Shown here in pieces: positions 46,831-60,495 of a stretch of DNA of 64,000 nt. The translations under genes were made by a program, and so were the position numbers. The stretch is from Diploscapter coronatus (lineage: Eukaryota; Nematoda; Chromadorea; Rhabditida; Rhabditidae). The notes under the pieces are model-generated. The model saw nothing but the letters and a program-made list of their open reading frames with translations, made no database searches and had not been told where the DNA came from. Position 1 is the stretch's first letter. Every line of letters begins with the position of its first letter. The stretch spans positions 37,029,249-37,093,248 of the forward strand of contig OZ038423.1 in the NCBI GenBank assembly GCA_964036155.1, in the 5' to 3' direction.

Positions 46831-49800
46831 ATGTCGATATCGAACGGCACGTGCAGTGCGTCGAACTCAGCCCCACCCGAGTATGGCACCGCACCCACAC
46901 TCCGCTCCACACCCGCTCAAATGGCCGCAGGAATTTCAGTCGATCTCGTTGTCGCTGCACAGGTCTAAAAAGATCAGCCAACAACGTTTCTTTCAACAAG
47001 GTGAAAATTCAGAGAGAAGCGAATTTTCTCCGAATGATTGACAGAAAAGCGCCTCTGCTGTACGAGTCTGACGTCGTGAATCAGGCGATTCGAAGATATG
47101 AGACTTATTGGCTGCCTATGCAGGTTTTTTTTTCTATCACCAAGAAATTCCAGTTTTGAATGATTCAGGCGTCTCATCCTTCGTTAGATGTCATTCCTCC
47201 GCTAGATGTTCACTGGATTTGGCACTGTCACATGTTGAGTCCAGTTCACTACCAGGAAGTGAGTTTTTTTACTGAAACGAAAAACGATGACATGATATCA
47301 TGTCTTACGTGTTATCTTTATTCACTGTTGTAATACGGATCATCATTTGGTCTTTTTTCGAATTTTTAATTAAATCCACAAATTAACTAATGAATTGGTC
47401 GAGGTGTCTCTCCCGCTGGCTGTGGCTTCAAATTCTAATCCCCTCGTTTCGCATCAAGTTGCCGTTTTTTTCTTTTTTGTTGTTGAGCCTCGCGCGTTTT
47501 TGCTCGTTACAAATTCTCGAATTTCACTTATCGCGACGAGAGAAAAGTCGAGCTTTTGCCGCGAGGACAAAGACAAAGCATTGAAGTTGCCTGCTGCAGG
47601 AAAGCACGAAGTCGAAAGGGGGAAGTGAGGAAATACTCGCAGCAAATGGCATGAAGGGAGAGGTATTTGTGGAATGTCACTTCATTGCTCTGATGCGAGA
47701 CTCCTAGAATTATCCGAGAGAATTTGTACAATCTCACACGCTGCGAGGCTCCGAGACGAATTACTCGACATCTGAACAAATCTCGCAGAGGTTCCAAATT
47801 GGCCTTGCCTTCAGATTTGCCAAGCAGCTTTCCTCAGTTTCCGTTTCCTTCTTCTTTTTGCGTTTTTTGCCCTTCGACTGCTGAATAATTGCGAACACAT
47901 TTGCTCTCTCGGGCGAGCGCGCACGCGTAATTAAATTTTATAGAATCTCGTTTCTCTTTGGAAATAAATTAATTGGAAAACGATGCACTTTCAACGTTTC
48001 GTTGGACAAATTATTTTCCTTTTCAGTTCGAGGAAAATCTATGACAAACACCAGCAGGGTTTTGAGACTATTTTGCCAATGAATTTTGTTGACTCGAATT
48101 TCGTTCGCTCCATTTTCTAAGTAAGCGAGGCATTCTTCTTCCGTCTCGTGGGCAGCAGATTTGAGTAGAGCGAAACGAACAAAACAAACCAAAGCTATAC
48201 AGAACTAAAGAAGAAGCTAAAGAAAGAAGAACAAATGGCCGACGCGCTCAAATTCCTCGCCCATTCTGAGGCCGGGAATCCGCCAAACTCGCAACCACAA
48301 CCAAAATAGATGTGCCTCGGGGGAGAGGGCCAAACGACGACCGAAAGGGTTGCTTGAAATAAAAGAACACAAGATCCCCCAGCTGCTCAATCAAAACACT
48401 ACATAGAGACATGATTAGGGTCAAATCTGATAGCACCAAAGTCTAGTAATTCAAAAATAACATAGATATCTTCTCTAAATGCTATTTTTATTCTTGAGAA
48501 GAAGTCGTCGTTCAGAAATTTAGCATACTTATGCAGCCCTTTCTAAACAACACATGTCACGATTTCAGGACTGCGAGAAAATCTGCGGAAAAGTGATCGA
48601 CCACAAATTGCTGTCGTCCGACGAAATTCAAAAGCGGTATGACTAACGATCCAGATGTGCGTTTTTCAACCTACATCCATTTTTCAGTTATGAGTCATCT
48701 GTGTCGGCGTGGAATCGTTATTGCTCGCCTGAGCCGTATGATTTCCTCGCTTCACCAGCTCCAACTCCCACTTACAAGTCAAAATGCAGCTACGATATTG
48801 CATCCGCCGTTCAGCGACAAAGAAATTTCAATTATCAAGTGAGTAGGATTTTTTACCAGTTAAAAATGGTATAATTCATTTCTATCATACAATATAATAC
48901 TTCTTAATCTTCATATTCAGCCCTAAAAACGATTAAAAAATCTTTTTGATCGTACACTTCCTCAATTCCTTCCTATCTTTAGCTGTGAGGATTCGAATCA
49001 TTCTAAAATTGCCCGATTTTTCCACTTTAGTCATTCATTTCCCCTGCCAATTCCCCTATTCCTTCGCCTTCTCCTTCAGTTTTCCCCTTCATCCCTTCAT
49101 TGCTTATCCCGAGAGTAGGCGTGCGCAGCCGAGTTTTATTCGATCTCACGCTCCAGTCGACGATCGAGACGAATAGAGAAAGTGTGCAGAGAAATGTGCC
49201 TGAAAGGAGGGAAGACAAATTGAGTACAGCCCGAATCGAATTATGGCATGGAAAAGTGCCTGCGGCTAGAGATCCACAAACTCGCAGCGAAAGAGACGAG
49301 CGCAAACGACGTGGCCATTAATCCATGTCCTGTAAACCAGAGATTGCATGAAAGAAAGGGGAAGTGGATCATAATTCGATATGCATACCGTAATCCTAAT
49401 TAGATCTAATTCATCCTTTCATTTTACCATCATGAAAGAATATAATGTAAATTTAGAAAGATTATATGAGGAGAATAGGCTTTATGATTACAAGTTGTAT
49501 TTCAGGTATCGTTGCCGCACTACACTTCGACCAAATTCCTGACAGATGCAGTCAAACGGTACATTCAATTCCTACTGCTCAAACAGACTTACTCCGATCA
49601 ATTCCTCACTCCTTGTTACGATTTCGATCTCATTTGGCATACACATCAGGTATTTAATTATTATTACTAAAATTTTATAAATTCCATCATTGTCAAAGAG
49701 CAGAATGACATTTATAAAGGCGAGACCCTGTTTTCATTTTCATTTTCCTCTGCTCCTCTCTCGAAATCCAATTCATTCATAATTTATCCTTCGGTTTTTG

Positions 49801-52800
49801 CTGTTGCTCTCTTCAGCTTGAGGCATTCGTGAATAGCAAAGAATGAAAAAATGAAGATGTGGATATTTGAACTCTAGAAAAAGTGCAACTAATAGAATTC
49901 GAACAAAACATAACTTTCATTGTAGGTTCACCCGCTGAATTATCTACGCGATTGTACAGCTATTTTTGGATCTCTGCTGAAGCACGACGACTCGGTAAAT
50001 GATCGAGCGAAGGGCAGCAAACTGCTCAAAGGAGAAGCAATCACGAAGAAACTCTGGTCCACACACTTTGAAGAGCCCTTCTGGAGAAGAGGATGCATGT
50101 TCAGGTAATTTAATTCGATGAAGATCAACTTCACAATTATTACAACACATAGAAATATCATCGAAAAAGATACAAATCAAGTGCTCTAAATATTGTTCGG
50201 CCTATTGCAAAGCCTCGAATTTCAGCTTCCTAAACTTAGAAATCTATCCCTAGAGGATGATTAAAATGAGATCTATGGATTTCGATTTCTATTTTAGACT
50301 TTACGATATTCAAAATATCATGACGTCTTTTAACTTCCATCTTTAGCAGGTTACTTTTGCCCATCATCAAATTTATCTTCGGACTCAAAACGTAGAGAAT
50401 CAGAAAACTGGGAGAATTGACGAAGCAGAAGATGATTGGTTCGAGCAGGAAGGGGAGAGTCAGTTTGTAATCCAGGAGAATAGGGGGTGGAATGGGCCAA
50501 CAACTCTCAATCACTTTTTCCTTCAAGACATTGCTTCTTTGCTCCCAGACTTTTGCCTTTCTCCCTCCATTCCTCACAATTCACCTGATCACATTTGAAC
50601 GAGTCTCTCCCGATCTCTAATCCAACCCATAAATCTTCTCATCCATTCCAATTGAATCTCAGACAAAGACAATAGAATGTGAAATATCTGGTCGAAAGAA
50701 AAGTTTCGTGACGACGTGATATATACACTTCAAAATGAATCTGCCCCGAAAATATAATTCAAAAATGGCATTCGTTTCTGTCTAGAACATGATCTTCATG
50801 AAATTAATTATGGTTCAAGAATTTTTTTCTATCAATTGAGATTTCGGCAATTTACAGAAATCACAACGCGCCTGCATTCCTCGGATTCGAAAATCAGGAC
50901 CTGTCAAATATAGCCTATGGAGATATTCACGTGCCTTCGATTGCGTTGAAGGAAATACCAGTTCAAAGAGAGCAGTTACGGTGAGCAAATTTTCAACATC
51001 GAAATAGAAAATAATCTGAATTCACATCTAGCCCTTGCAGACTATTTCAACTGAACTTTTTTTTTTATCAAATTTTCCGTTTCAGATTGAAACTCTGCTA
51101 TGGCAACAAGAAAGTGACTACATTCAACGCTGACCTCTCCCAGAAGCAAGTGACCAAATCCGGCTTCTCCCTGGTCTGGCAACCTACCGATGCCTCGTTC
51201 TCCGCTTCGATCGTCAAATTCCCGTTCGAGCGTCGTGTCGCCAAGGAAATGGCGATCGAGTTGGAGATATTCGACAAAGTATTTCTGCAGCGGAAGGACG
51301 TGATCAGACTGGTCGGCAAGGCATCGCTCGATGAACTATTGCCTCCAACCAATTCCAAGACTGCACACAATGTGGCTGAAGTGCAGTTGAAATCGAAGGA
51401 TTCGGAGGGCAAGGAGATGACTGCCAAAGTTAATGTCACTACAAGGTAGGAGGCTAGGCAATTACTATATGCCGATATGACGAGACCTATAGAGATAGGG
51501 AAGGGAAAGAAAGTAGGAAGAAATAATGCTAAAGAAGATAGATCTTATTATCTCGTCAGATAGCAGTTGGCCGACAAGCTAGTTCCAAAACTTAAATTTT
51601 TCCATTTTGACCAATTTCAACCAAATTTATGAAAATTGTACGTATTCACTAGATCCGTTGTGAGATCGCCAATTTTAGTGTGACCCTGAACCGAGAACTT
51701 CAATTGCTAGCAGGGGAATTCGTGGAACGAACTTTGCAGCCCGATTCCCACCTAACATTTCTCTGCCAATGTGCAGCGCTGCATCGATCTTCCATTAACC
51801 CAGGCACTTCCACTGTGCATATTGCCAGTCATAGGTTTGAAAAATCCGACTTGTTGCCAATTCAAAGGGGAATTTAGTGTGGTTGACACTCGAGACGGTG
51901 CGAAGTACACAGTCCAGGTTGTGCATTCCGCTCCACTTCTGCTGTCAATGATTCTAGTTTACGGAAGGGAACAGAGACTGCTGTCGATGGCTCATTTGAT
52001 CGGGGCTGATTCTCTGCCAAGTAGAGATCAACTCGATAATAACTTGGTAAGATTCGAGTTCTAGATTAAGATGGTTTTGAAACTATGAAAGAATCAGTAC
52101 CGTTCAATTTTTGAAAATATTGCAACCCGTTTCCCCAAAAGAACTTGTCTTCGACGATCCTCATAGACAAACGAGTTTTAGCAATTCCTACCCCACCTAT
52201 CGAACTCTGACGAAAGAGCCTTTGTCGTAGTGAATAAGGATGGTGATTTCGCTATTGTCAAGGGCAGATGGATGGGATTCTCGAGGAAGCAGCCTGCCGT
52301 GAAAGGGCAGAAGGCGAAACCGGGCAGTCCGGGAAGACTACTAGTCGACGCCTTCAATCTGCTCAAGAATACCGTGCAAAAGTTGGAGGTGCCTACTGCG
52401 GAGGGGTCGACGTTGTTTGTTATTGGAGGTGGGAATTTTTAGAGAATTTAAAGAACGAAGTCAAGCATAGTAGTAGTAGTAGTTGAGATATACATTTTGG
52501 ACAATTAAAAAGGAGCTCGAGTCAAAAGTAGCTAAATAGAGAACAGAGATGAGTGAGAAAAATGAAGCCATTTACAATTTGCAACTCTTTGGAAAAGAGA
52601 TGGATTTTTAGACGCCCAAGCCAGACTGCCAGGAAAGCGCATTGAATGTCGATCTACGAACACCGCAGAGCAAATCGCTTGTGTTTTCTGCGTTTCAACA
52701 CTGTTTGTACTATGCAACCCTGATAAAGTATGGATATTTTCTAAAAATGATAAAAAGTGTTTTTCCACAGATTCGATCCCGAGCAGACAATACTCCCGTT

Positions 52801-53306
52801 GGTCACCAGGCTCAGAAGTGGCCTTTTACTCTAGCTTGTGGGTATGGAAAACAGCTACCTTCGAATAGAGTGCTTTCTACAGGAGCTGATGGAAGTCCGT
52901 CAAAAATGTTACAAAATGACTAAAGTTCAACTTTTAGCAGGTGGCATAGAAATAGCGCCTTTGATGCTGGCGATGTGCGAGGGACAGTGCGACATGGCAG
53001 CGAGCGGGTGCGGAGCTTGCTCGATGTGTGGAGCTTGTGTAAGTCAGCGAAAAATAGAAAATTCAAGAATTACTGATTTTTAAGACAAAATAGACGATTT
53101 TTTCGAACCCATAAAATTTAAAGCTAGAAACAAAATGAGACCCTTACTCTAGTGTTATTATTTTAGGGCGGATGCGGAGCGGCATGTACAGCGGGCTGCG
53201 GGTAAGATTTTAGATGTTTTTACGAGAAACCATAAAATACTGAAAATTCAAAATGGACGCACCTTGAAATCATCCTTTTTTCAGAGGATGTGGTGGGTGC
53301 GGTTGA
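46831..53306 (+). CDS. Glycine-rich domain-containing protein (DUF1399/GRDP family)
   Basis: Sixteen exons join in phase to 790 residues: 46831-46962, 47013-47123, 47169-47258, 48569-48636, 48688-48838, 49506-49649, 49926-50104, 50858-50980, 51086-51445, 51679-51834, 51878-52046, 52182-52428, 52612-52841, 52883-53038, 53167-53201, 53285-53306. Two copies of the DUF1399 His motif are present: HWIWHCHMLSPVHYQEDC (residues about 96-113) and DLIWHTHQVHPLNYLRDC (about 225-242). The N-terminus has VDLVVAAQ and FLRMIDRK, and the C-terminal part has VSTLFVLCNP and EVRQKCYKM. The tail is Gly/Cys-rich (CGACSMCGACGGCG ...), as the family name implies. The molecular function of the family is not established. 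No signal peptide. Introns are as short as 41-50 nt. The start ATG has an AAA context; no acceptor lies close by. Confidence 0.87.
47259..48568 (+). other. Long third intron of the DUF1399 gene
   Basis: 1.3-kb intron with GTGAGT donor and GATTTCAG acceptor. Open frames inside are short and unrecognisable. Nothing else is seen. Confidence 0.6.
52468..52483. repeat. (TAG)n microsatellite in an intron
   Basis: About five TAG/AGT units in the intron 52429-52611 of the DUF1399 gene. Confidence 0.9.
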
Positions 53307-54029
53307 TTCTCTTCGAGATTGCTTCGAGGCTCGTCCAACCATCTTCTTCCCTTCCTTCACGTCTTCTTCCATGATCTTTCAACGAATCGTCTGAAAAATC
53401 AACAACGATATTGAATTTTGTTTCTAGTACCGGATCTGATGAAAAAGTATTTCTTCCCAGTTTACGGGTTAAGCCTTTCACATGATGATAAGTTTATTTT
53501 TATCTCATTTTGATTTTTGAGTTGATTATTGTTGTAAGATATTGTGTCAATGTCATTCGCAACTCTTCTCTTCTGATTTGTTATCGTTATCAGTCGGTTT
53601 CTTGGGAAATGCATGTAGATCTAGGAGACACTGATCAGAAATATTCTAAGGAGCTTTAAAATTAATTTTATTTTCGAATGAGTTTCCCCAGAACCTGATC
53701 ATTATTATCACATTATCTAGTTGGTTAGTTTATGGGTTTTTGGTTAATTCTGTTTAAAGTTAAACAAAAATCTTCTTCATTGCAATAAGCGACATTCCTT
53801 TTTCGAATGCCAAAAAAGGTGCTAACACTTTCATAATTTTCCTTTTCATTCATTCATTTTGAATAAAAGATTTTCTTGAGTTTCAAATTGTGGCCAGCAA
53901 ATTATTTATGCACATCCCTGAAGATCATAAATTACCATATAAATGAAATTACAAAACGCGAGAAATAAACTAGAAGGGGTAATCTGTACAAATGCGTATT
54001 CTACAGAGATTTGCTCATTACGAAATGGT
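53307..54029. other. Intergenic, convergent 3' ends of DUF1399 and PHAF1 genes
   Basis: AT-rich; AATAAA at 53862-53867 could end the plus-strand transcript. No gene seen. Confidence 0.6.
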
Positions 54030-56157
54030 CTACAGATCTGCATCGTACAAAGTCACTGTCGCGATGTTCCGATTCTCCACGAACTGGAATTGATCGTTTT
54101 AAATAAGTTCAATTTTTAAAGAAATGAAATTCTAACAGCTCAAGACGAAACAAAGAGAAACAATTTTTTTCTTCGAATTTCGCATCGAAATGTCCAAAAT
54201 TCATTTTTAAACAAAAGACGACATTTTCTCACCTCGATGACAACTTGATTGGTCCCATAGCAGAAACACGAGTTGAATGGGTTATCCTCGGAATTCCTGT
54301 AGATGTAGATTGGTTCCTGCGAGGTCGTTACCATCGGATCCAACAGGCATTCGGAAGCCTCTGCTTGCTGCAAAAATAATTCTCCTATGAAAATTTATTT
54401 TCTTAAATCACCCTAGTCCTAGTAGTGATCGGCGGAGCATTGTCGTTGATTTTCAGGGAGAGCTCGCATCGATTGTAACTTAAAATTAGATTTTTTTTTT
54501 TCAAATTTAGAGGAAAATCTTACATTCCAAAATCGTAATGACCCGGCAAATTCGTGTGCAGGACGATTTTAATGACTTGCTTCGTGACGAAGTCGAATAG
54601 GACGTCCTGGAAAAAGGTATTTCAAAAATAGAAGGATGGAAAACTAACAATGCCCATGCTCAGGTAATTGAAGAAGAAGTGAGGCACGTTCTGGAGACAG
54701 AGCCGCTTCTTCGAGCTGTACTCGTGAATCGACATCTTGTCTTCGGACTTGTAGTAGACCTTCGAAGGAGCTCCCAGAGCCAAGAGAACTGACTAAATTT
54801 AAAAAATAATAAATTTGAAAAATTGCCAACTTTTACACCACACGATATTGTGACACAAGACATAGGTGAAGTAGAGTAAGAAATAGTAGAAGACGACATC
54901 TTTTATCATGCAATTCTTTCGTCTTGTATCATGACGTTTTGCGAGTTACAAGTTACAAAAAAAATTCCCTACCGAAACAGGGTCGCCGAACCGAATTTCC
55001 TTCACCAAGTCGACGAGCTCTAATTCCGTGTCGTCTTTCGCTGGCGATTCGTCAGCTTCAAAAATGTCTTATTCAATTATTTTTCAGCAAATCCTACTTT
55101 GAGTAATGAAGCTGATTCTGACGCCGAGAATTTGTTCGTCCTTCCGAATCAATTCAACCAGCTGCGTCCGATTTTGACCGCAGTAACAGGCTAGGGGCAT
55201 TTCGACGGGTCTGCGCATTCATTTTTTAAACATTTTTCGATAAAAAAATCATACTCGGTCTTATTCAGAGAGGCCCCCTTGAAGATATACATTCTTGTAA
55301 GTCGAGGCTGAGAAGAGCTGTCGAATTTCAGCGACCGCAAATTCGGGCCGAACCCGGGCTGCACAAAATTCAATTGATTTTCAAATAATCAATAAATAAA
55401 CCCTACCGCGATTTCCACGTTTCCACAGGGATCCGTCGGGAAGCAGAACGACAGCCCTCTCCAATTCTGGACGTACATTCGCTGCTTCTCGTCGTAGGCT
55501 GGATCATTTAGGCTAATTTTCAAGAAGTTTAACAGAAAAATTACCTCCAGGATGAGTCGACCCGAAATATTTGCCCACCTGTTCCATGGTGACTTCTGCG
55601 CGGGGCTCTGAGAAGACGTTTCCCCTGAAATGGTCGATTTTAATCAAAATTTAGAAAAACCCAAGTACTGACTGATATCTGAGGATGATCCTTGAAAGAT
55701 CGTCCACTTCGATAAGCCTCAGCAGCTGCATTAGTGGCTCGAAATACAACCTGATTCCGTCATTTTTCAGGTAGATGCACACGTCTTTCTCGTAAGGATC
55801 CTGCAAGAAGTAAAAATAAATCAATAATCAGTTTTTCCTGAAATTTACTGACCTTCCTCGAATAATACAGCTCGATTCCTTGAAACGAGCGCGTCTGCTG
55901 AATCAGGGCGATCACCTGATTGATTGGGGTACCGAGCAGGAAATCGACCCGGTCGTTCCTCAAACCGAGGTCCGGAATGACCTGAAATAACGAACTTTGA
56001 AGAAAAAACGAATGAAGTGAATAAAATAGGTGAATATAGTCGGAACACAGAAGATAGGTGTAATTGTTTGAAGACAACTAAAAAGCACCTCGAATTCCTG
56101 TGGCTCGTAATTGGCAACCAGACTGGTAGGTCGGCTCATCGATTTAGTGCTAGACAT
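54030..56157 (-). CDS. PHAF1: PHAF1/UPF0183 (phagophore assembly factor 1) homologue
   Basis: Thirteen exons join in phase to 426 residues, close to the human length of 422: 56089-56157, 55853-55981, 55673-55800, 55545-55624, 55407-55498, 55255-55358, 55098-55210, 54973-55055, 54649-54792, 54524-54606, 54412-54478, 54233-54367, 54030-54083. Family signatures are INQVIALIQ, LKNDGIRLYFEPLMQLLRLI, YFGSTHPG, NWRGLSFCFP, ACYCG and KVYYKSEDKMSIH ... FFFNYLSMGIDVLFD. Family members are soluble adaptor-like proteins linked to autophagosome formation sites. No signal peptide or membrane segment is seen. Gene ends are tight and no break was found. Confidence 0.93.
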
Positions 56158-57718
56158 AATAATTTAGAAAGTACGGAAATTGCTGAAATTTATGAAATCA
56201 ATAACAAATCGATAACACGCAGTTGGAGAAGAAAATCGAAAATTGACAAAAGTTGATGAAATACTGAAATTTCAACCGATCATAAGCGCAATTGCCTCGA
56301 ATCAGTTGACAAGCCTGGGAGTAGCATCACGTGAAAGGCAAAGGCATAGAGAAGGGAGGCGGGAAGGGAGGAGAGGAAGAAAGGGGGCGAGTCGATGCCT
56401 GCTGCCTCTCCTCTATTCCATTCTCCACATTCTCTCGATTCTACCAACCTTTCTCCGCTGTTTTGTTGTCTGAGTTAGTTTCAATCGGGCTGCACACGTG
56501 GTCTATACTGTTCGGACTGCCTGAACTTTACTCTTTTATTTTGTTGTTTTGAAAAAAAACGATATTTGTATTTGTCGCTGATTTTCTGCATTCACAAAAT
56601 TCATAAATGTCACCAATTTTCAAGAAAAATGCGGAAATTTGTGACATTTACAGATTGTGCAAGTGACAAATCGGTGATAGATACAAAATAGAAAGTTTAG
56701 AAATAAAGATATCGAAGAAGCTTCAAACTTCTGAATTTCACGAAATATCGCAATTCGTATGACACTAAATTTGAACATTCACAAACACCATACATTTTTA
56801 TGATGGAGCTTATGAAAGCCCGGAACTTTATCTTTAATAGAATTTTTCCGAAACAATAATAAATTTGAAGTGAAATAGTGAAAATCCAAGCAAGTGGTTC
56901 ACAATGGAACCGGGAAGGGAATAGAACAGCAGAGCTGGAAAGGAAAATCAGCGAAGATTGATAAATTTCCGACTCATGAAAAATGCTCAATTGCTAAATC
57001 ATCAGCATAATTTTGAAATGGAGCGTATTTTACATGAACTGATCATTTACCAGTCCTCGTTGATAAAAATCATGTGCTTGTGAATGAATGAATTGATAAA
57101 TTACGGATGATGTGTAGAGCAGTGATATTTGATAAGGAAACAAAACACCCAGCGTTGTTGTCACAATTCAAGAAAATGACCTGACTTTGCAAGAAAAGAT
57201 ACACCAAATCATTAGAAAAACACCCTATTTGTACAAAAGCACTAACGCAATCCAATAATTATTCTTTGAGTTGTTTTAAAATCTAGAAGACAGTTCGCAA
57301 TAAATATGGAATTTTAAAATTGCTAAATCAGGAAGATTTCATTCTAGTATATTATCTTAGCTGACTAGAAATTACTCCAATTCTATTTTGTAAATGACGA
57401 TATCTAGGAAATGTTACAGCATTACAGTCTTACAGTATGAGAAAATAGTATGCAAGAATAGAATAGGTAATGAGAGCTACGGTAGGAAAAGTTTCCATTT
57501 TTGCATACTATTTTTCGCACTGTAATGATGCAATGCTGTAAGATGTTCAAATTGTTGTAAATGGTTGAGTAACGAAATAAATAAAGTTGTTTGTTTTTGA
57601 AAATGAATCTTCGACACGTAGATGAATCACAAAATAATACCATTTTGCATCAAGAACGCACAAACTGATCGGCTCGTTTTGGCAATGTTCTCGGCACTGC
57701 TTAATTTGAGAGTCATAG
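56158..57718. other. Intergenic between SLC35C2-like and PHAF1 genes
   Basis: Both flanking genes are on the minus strand. A pyrimidine-rich patch at 56.4 kb lies near the PHAF1 start and probably belongs to its promoter. One inverted repeat (57414-57542) is present. No gene is supported. Confidence 0.5.
57414..57542. repeat. Inverted repeat with 42-bp arms
   Basis: Arm 57414-57455 (TTACAGCATTACAGTC ... AATAGTATGCAA) matches the reverse complement of 57501-57542 at about 80%, with a 45-bp spacer. It could be a small MITE or a transcript hairpin. It is about 170 bp beyond the 3' end of the SLC35C2-like coding region. Confidence 0.55.
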
Positions 57719-60495
57719 TCAACTTTCGTCCTCTTCTTCAGAAGTCTTCAGCAAATTCCTCCGATCTTCATGAGGACTTAACGCTGACCGAGACCTGAAA
57801 TAAAAATGATTAGTCAACTGTCGTGTAATGACTGCATGCATGTGCACTTTTGTTCCAAAGTGGTACTTTGTTCCGCAAACATAAAATGAGAGTCATTGAA
57901 CATGTACTCGATTTTGGGACAATCGTCCAAAAGCAGTCTCATATTATGAAATCATATTTCCCACGTTCCCAAAACGCAGACAGATCATTGAGGAAAGTAA
58001 GATTCTAGTTCTAAAAATGGCGATTTAGAAGAACAGGGTGCAGGTTCACTCAACTTATGCCCAACTTCCATAGTTTCACCTTACTAGAAGCATCTGCGTT
58101 AGTGCATTTCTGAGTTAAGAAAATCAGTATGAAATATAGATAGAATCAGAATTATTCTTCTGTAAAATTTGATGTTTATACTGACCTTCTGAGCGTGAAT
58201 GCCTTTCCCAAACTTTCACAATTGTCTGATTGGGGGTTTTCACTGAAAATTGGATTTGGGTGTGATGATGTCGCAAATTTTCACTAAACACTACAGATTT
58301 ACAAATTTACAGAAGCCAAATCTGCGAATTGGCCTGAATTTTACCCCCATTCATTTCACGACCACTATGACAGTCACCGTTTTTCTTTAAAACAAACCCA
58401 AGTCACTTGAATTGGAAATTCAAAAAATAATACATGAAAGAACATGCAAGTTTTTTTTATTTTAAAGTAGAAACTTGGGTTCATTTCCGAAACAATCCCT
58501 ATTTGAAAAATGAACGTACCTCTGCCTCCTTCTGCTGAACGCGTGCAGACTCATTCCGGTCAGACAAAGCGCCAGGCCGAGCACGTTGACTCGAGTGAAC
58601 TGGTCGTTATTGAAGAAGTGCGCCATCAGAAGTGTCGCTACTTCCTGAAACATCAAGTATTCTCAATGCGGTTTATTAAGATTCGCAACTTTTCCTAAAA
58701 ACTAAATTTTTATAAGTGATTTTCTTCTATCGAAAGACGAATTCAATAAATTACCTTCACAAGTCCGAAAATATTCAGCGTGATGCCAGAAGTGTTGACG
58801 AGTAGAAGATATTCTGAAATTTTCCGGTTTTTAAAAGAAAACCGGAAAAAAGATTCACCTGATAACTCCATACTCAGAGCGAGCAGCCCTCCAAAAAGGA
58901 TGAGTCCGAGTATGTAGAGCGGTTGAAATTCGCCGTTGATTCGAGTCACATTGTCGTAGGTCAGGTCGTGGCCTGAGATTATTTGTTTTTCTTCTTTATT
59001 TCAGCAAGAATATTCCAACCTTCAAAAAATGCAACGAGTGGAATGATAGGTATGAGCATCCAGGGCTGCACGTGGATTATCATGTCGAGCGGATGACGGA
59101 CTGCGTGATCTTCTCGCTGCATGACTAATTGGGAGAATGTCCATCTGAAAGTTAAATTTAACTTTATCCTCATTCAATCAAGACGTATAAAGTTTTATTG
59201 TCTTTGGAATTGGAGCAAAAATAGAGCAGAATAAGTTGAGAATCAGTCTTGTTCAAGTCCTGCATTCAGCTATTTTATATTCCCACCTGATTCCTGTACT
59301 CGCACTGGCCAATTCCACCAGCAACAGACCGATCACGTCGAATTGTGCCGCCCTCCAGGTGAACAGATACAGGCCTGCAGCGATCAGACAGGCCTCGAGG
59401 CCGAGCACTGGACGCCATCTGCAATATGTCGTCCAGAATTGAGGACTCAAAGCGAAATCATACCGTTCAAGTTTCAGGAAGAGTGAGAAAGCAACGATGA
59501 AGAGAATCGACGTCGATTTTCCCATAGTGTAGAGGGAAATCGTGATGTACTGTAGAGCCCAATTCGACAGACCGATGTCTAATGAAGCGCAGATTCCGAT
59601 TGGGGCGAGCCAGCTGAATGACAAGACAATAAAACCTTTTTTCAAGGGCTACTTGTTGGAACTTGATCATTTATTCTTTTCTTCCTCTTCCTCAACATAT
59701 CTCCACAAAATTAGGCCATTTTTCGTGATATCGATTCACATCCATTTATAACTTCCACCCAGCTTCTGTACAAGTTTTTGTTTTGCAAAAACTGCGGGTT
59801 TACGGGAAAGTGTAGGTGGAGAGTGGATAGAAGCAGGAGGTCTGACTTTCCAAGAAATTTCTTCAAACTTCTTACCGCAATTGGTCTTTCCACGTAACAC
59901 GAATCCGCTTCGTATAGCATTTCTCGAAGATCCATCGAATCAGAATCGCAGCCAAGTACTTGACGATGTAGTGACCGGTAGCAACCATCAGAGGGAGTTG
60001 ATATTTCTGCAAAAAGTGAAAATTTAAGGAATTCTTTTAAAAAATCACCTTAATGAACCATTTTTGGTAGAATGTGAGTCCAATCGATAGAGGATAGTAG
60101 AGCATCGCCATGGCGAAGATTCGAAGCATCTTGATTCGAGTGGTTGATTGCCGATTGGACTGAAATTCAATTAAATTTTAAAAAAGACTAATTGTTCTGT
60201 ATAGAACCTGATTTTGAAAGTTCACTCAATTCACCGACCATTCATTTCGAATTTACCCAATTTTCTGTACCAACGTTATTTCGTTCATAAATTGGGTGAA
60301 CTCTCCAAAAATCCAAAATTTTCCGAGTCAGAATTAAACTTGCGAACTTTAGATGGATTTTCCGAGAAATTGAACCTTTTCCGGGGTCCGAATTTAAATT
60401 TCGAATTTTTATCGATTTTCCCACCTCGGCTTCGAACCTATCGTCAGGCGAGGCTTCGGAGTCGTCGATTTCAGCAGGAATGGCTCGTCGTTTTC
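57719..60495 (-). CDS. SLC35C2: SLC35C2-like nucleotide-sugar/triose-phosphate-type transporter (5' end uncertain)
   Basis: Eleven exons in phase: 60425-60495, 60049-60159, 59876-60006, 59464-59613, 59287-59418, 59020-59144, 58859-58972, 58755-58813, 58520-58644, 58186-58242, 57719-57794, about 384 residues. It is a drug/metabolite-transporter fold protein with about ten hydrophobic segments, e.g. MLRIFAMAMLYYPLSIGLTF, the WLAPIGICASLDIGLSNWAL segment, FIVAFSLFLKLERWRPVLGL and LGLALCLTGMSLHAF. These fit SLC35C2, a Golgi/ER-Golgi protein related to the GDP-fucose transporter and tied to Notch fucosylation in mammals. The N- and C-termini are acidic and hydrophilic (EIDDSEASPDD; TSEEEDES). The first exon listed needs an upstream exon in phase 1 for the ATG, which I could not find. 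Confidence 0.85.

Noticed and set aside
46734..47159. 141-codon plus-strand frame at the start of the DUF1399 gene
   Set aside because: It reads through the first intron in another frame; the spliced reading from 46831 gives the family N-terminus.
52728..52770. Apparent frameshift between two exons of the DUF1399 gene
   Set aside because: Treating the stretch as coding, with no intron, keeps one open frame from 52612 to 52841 and yields the expected family sequence.
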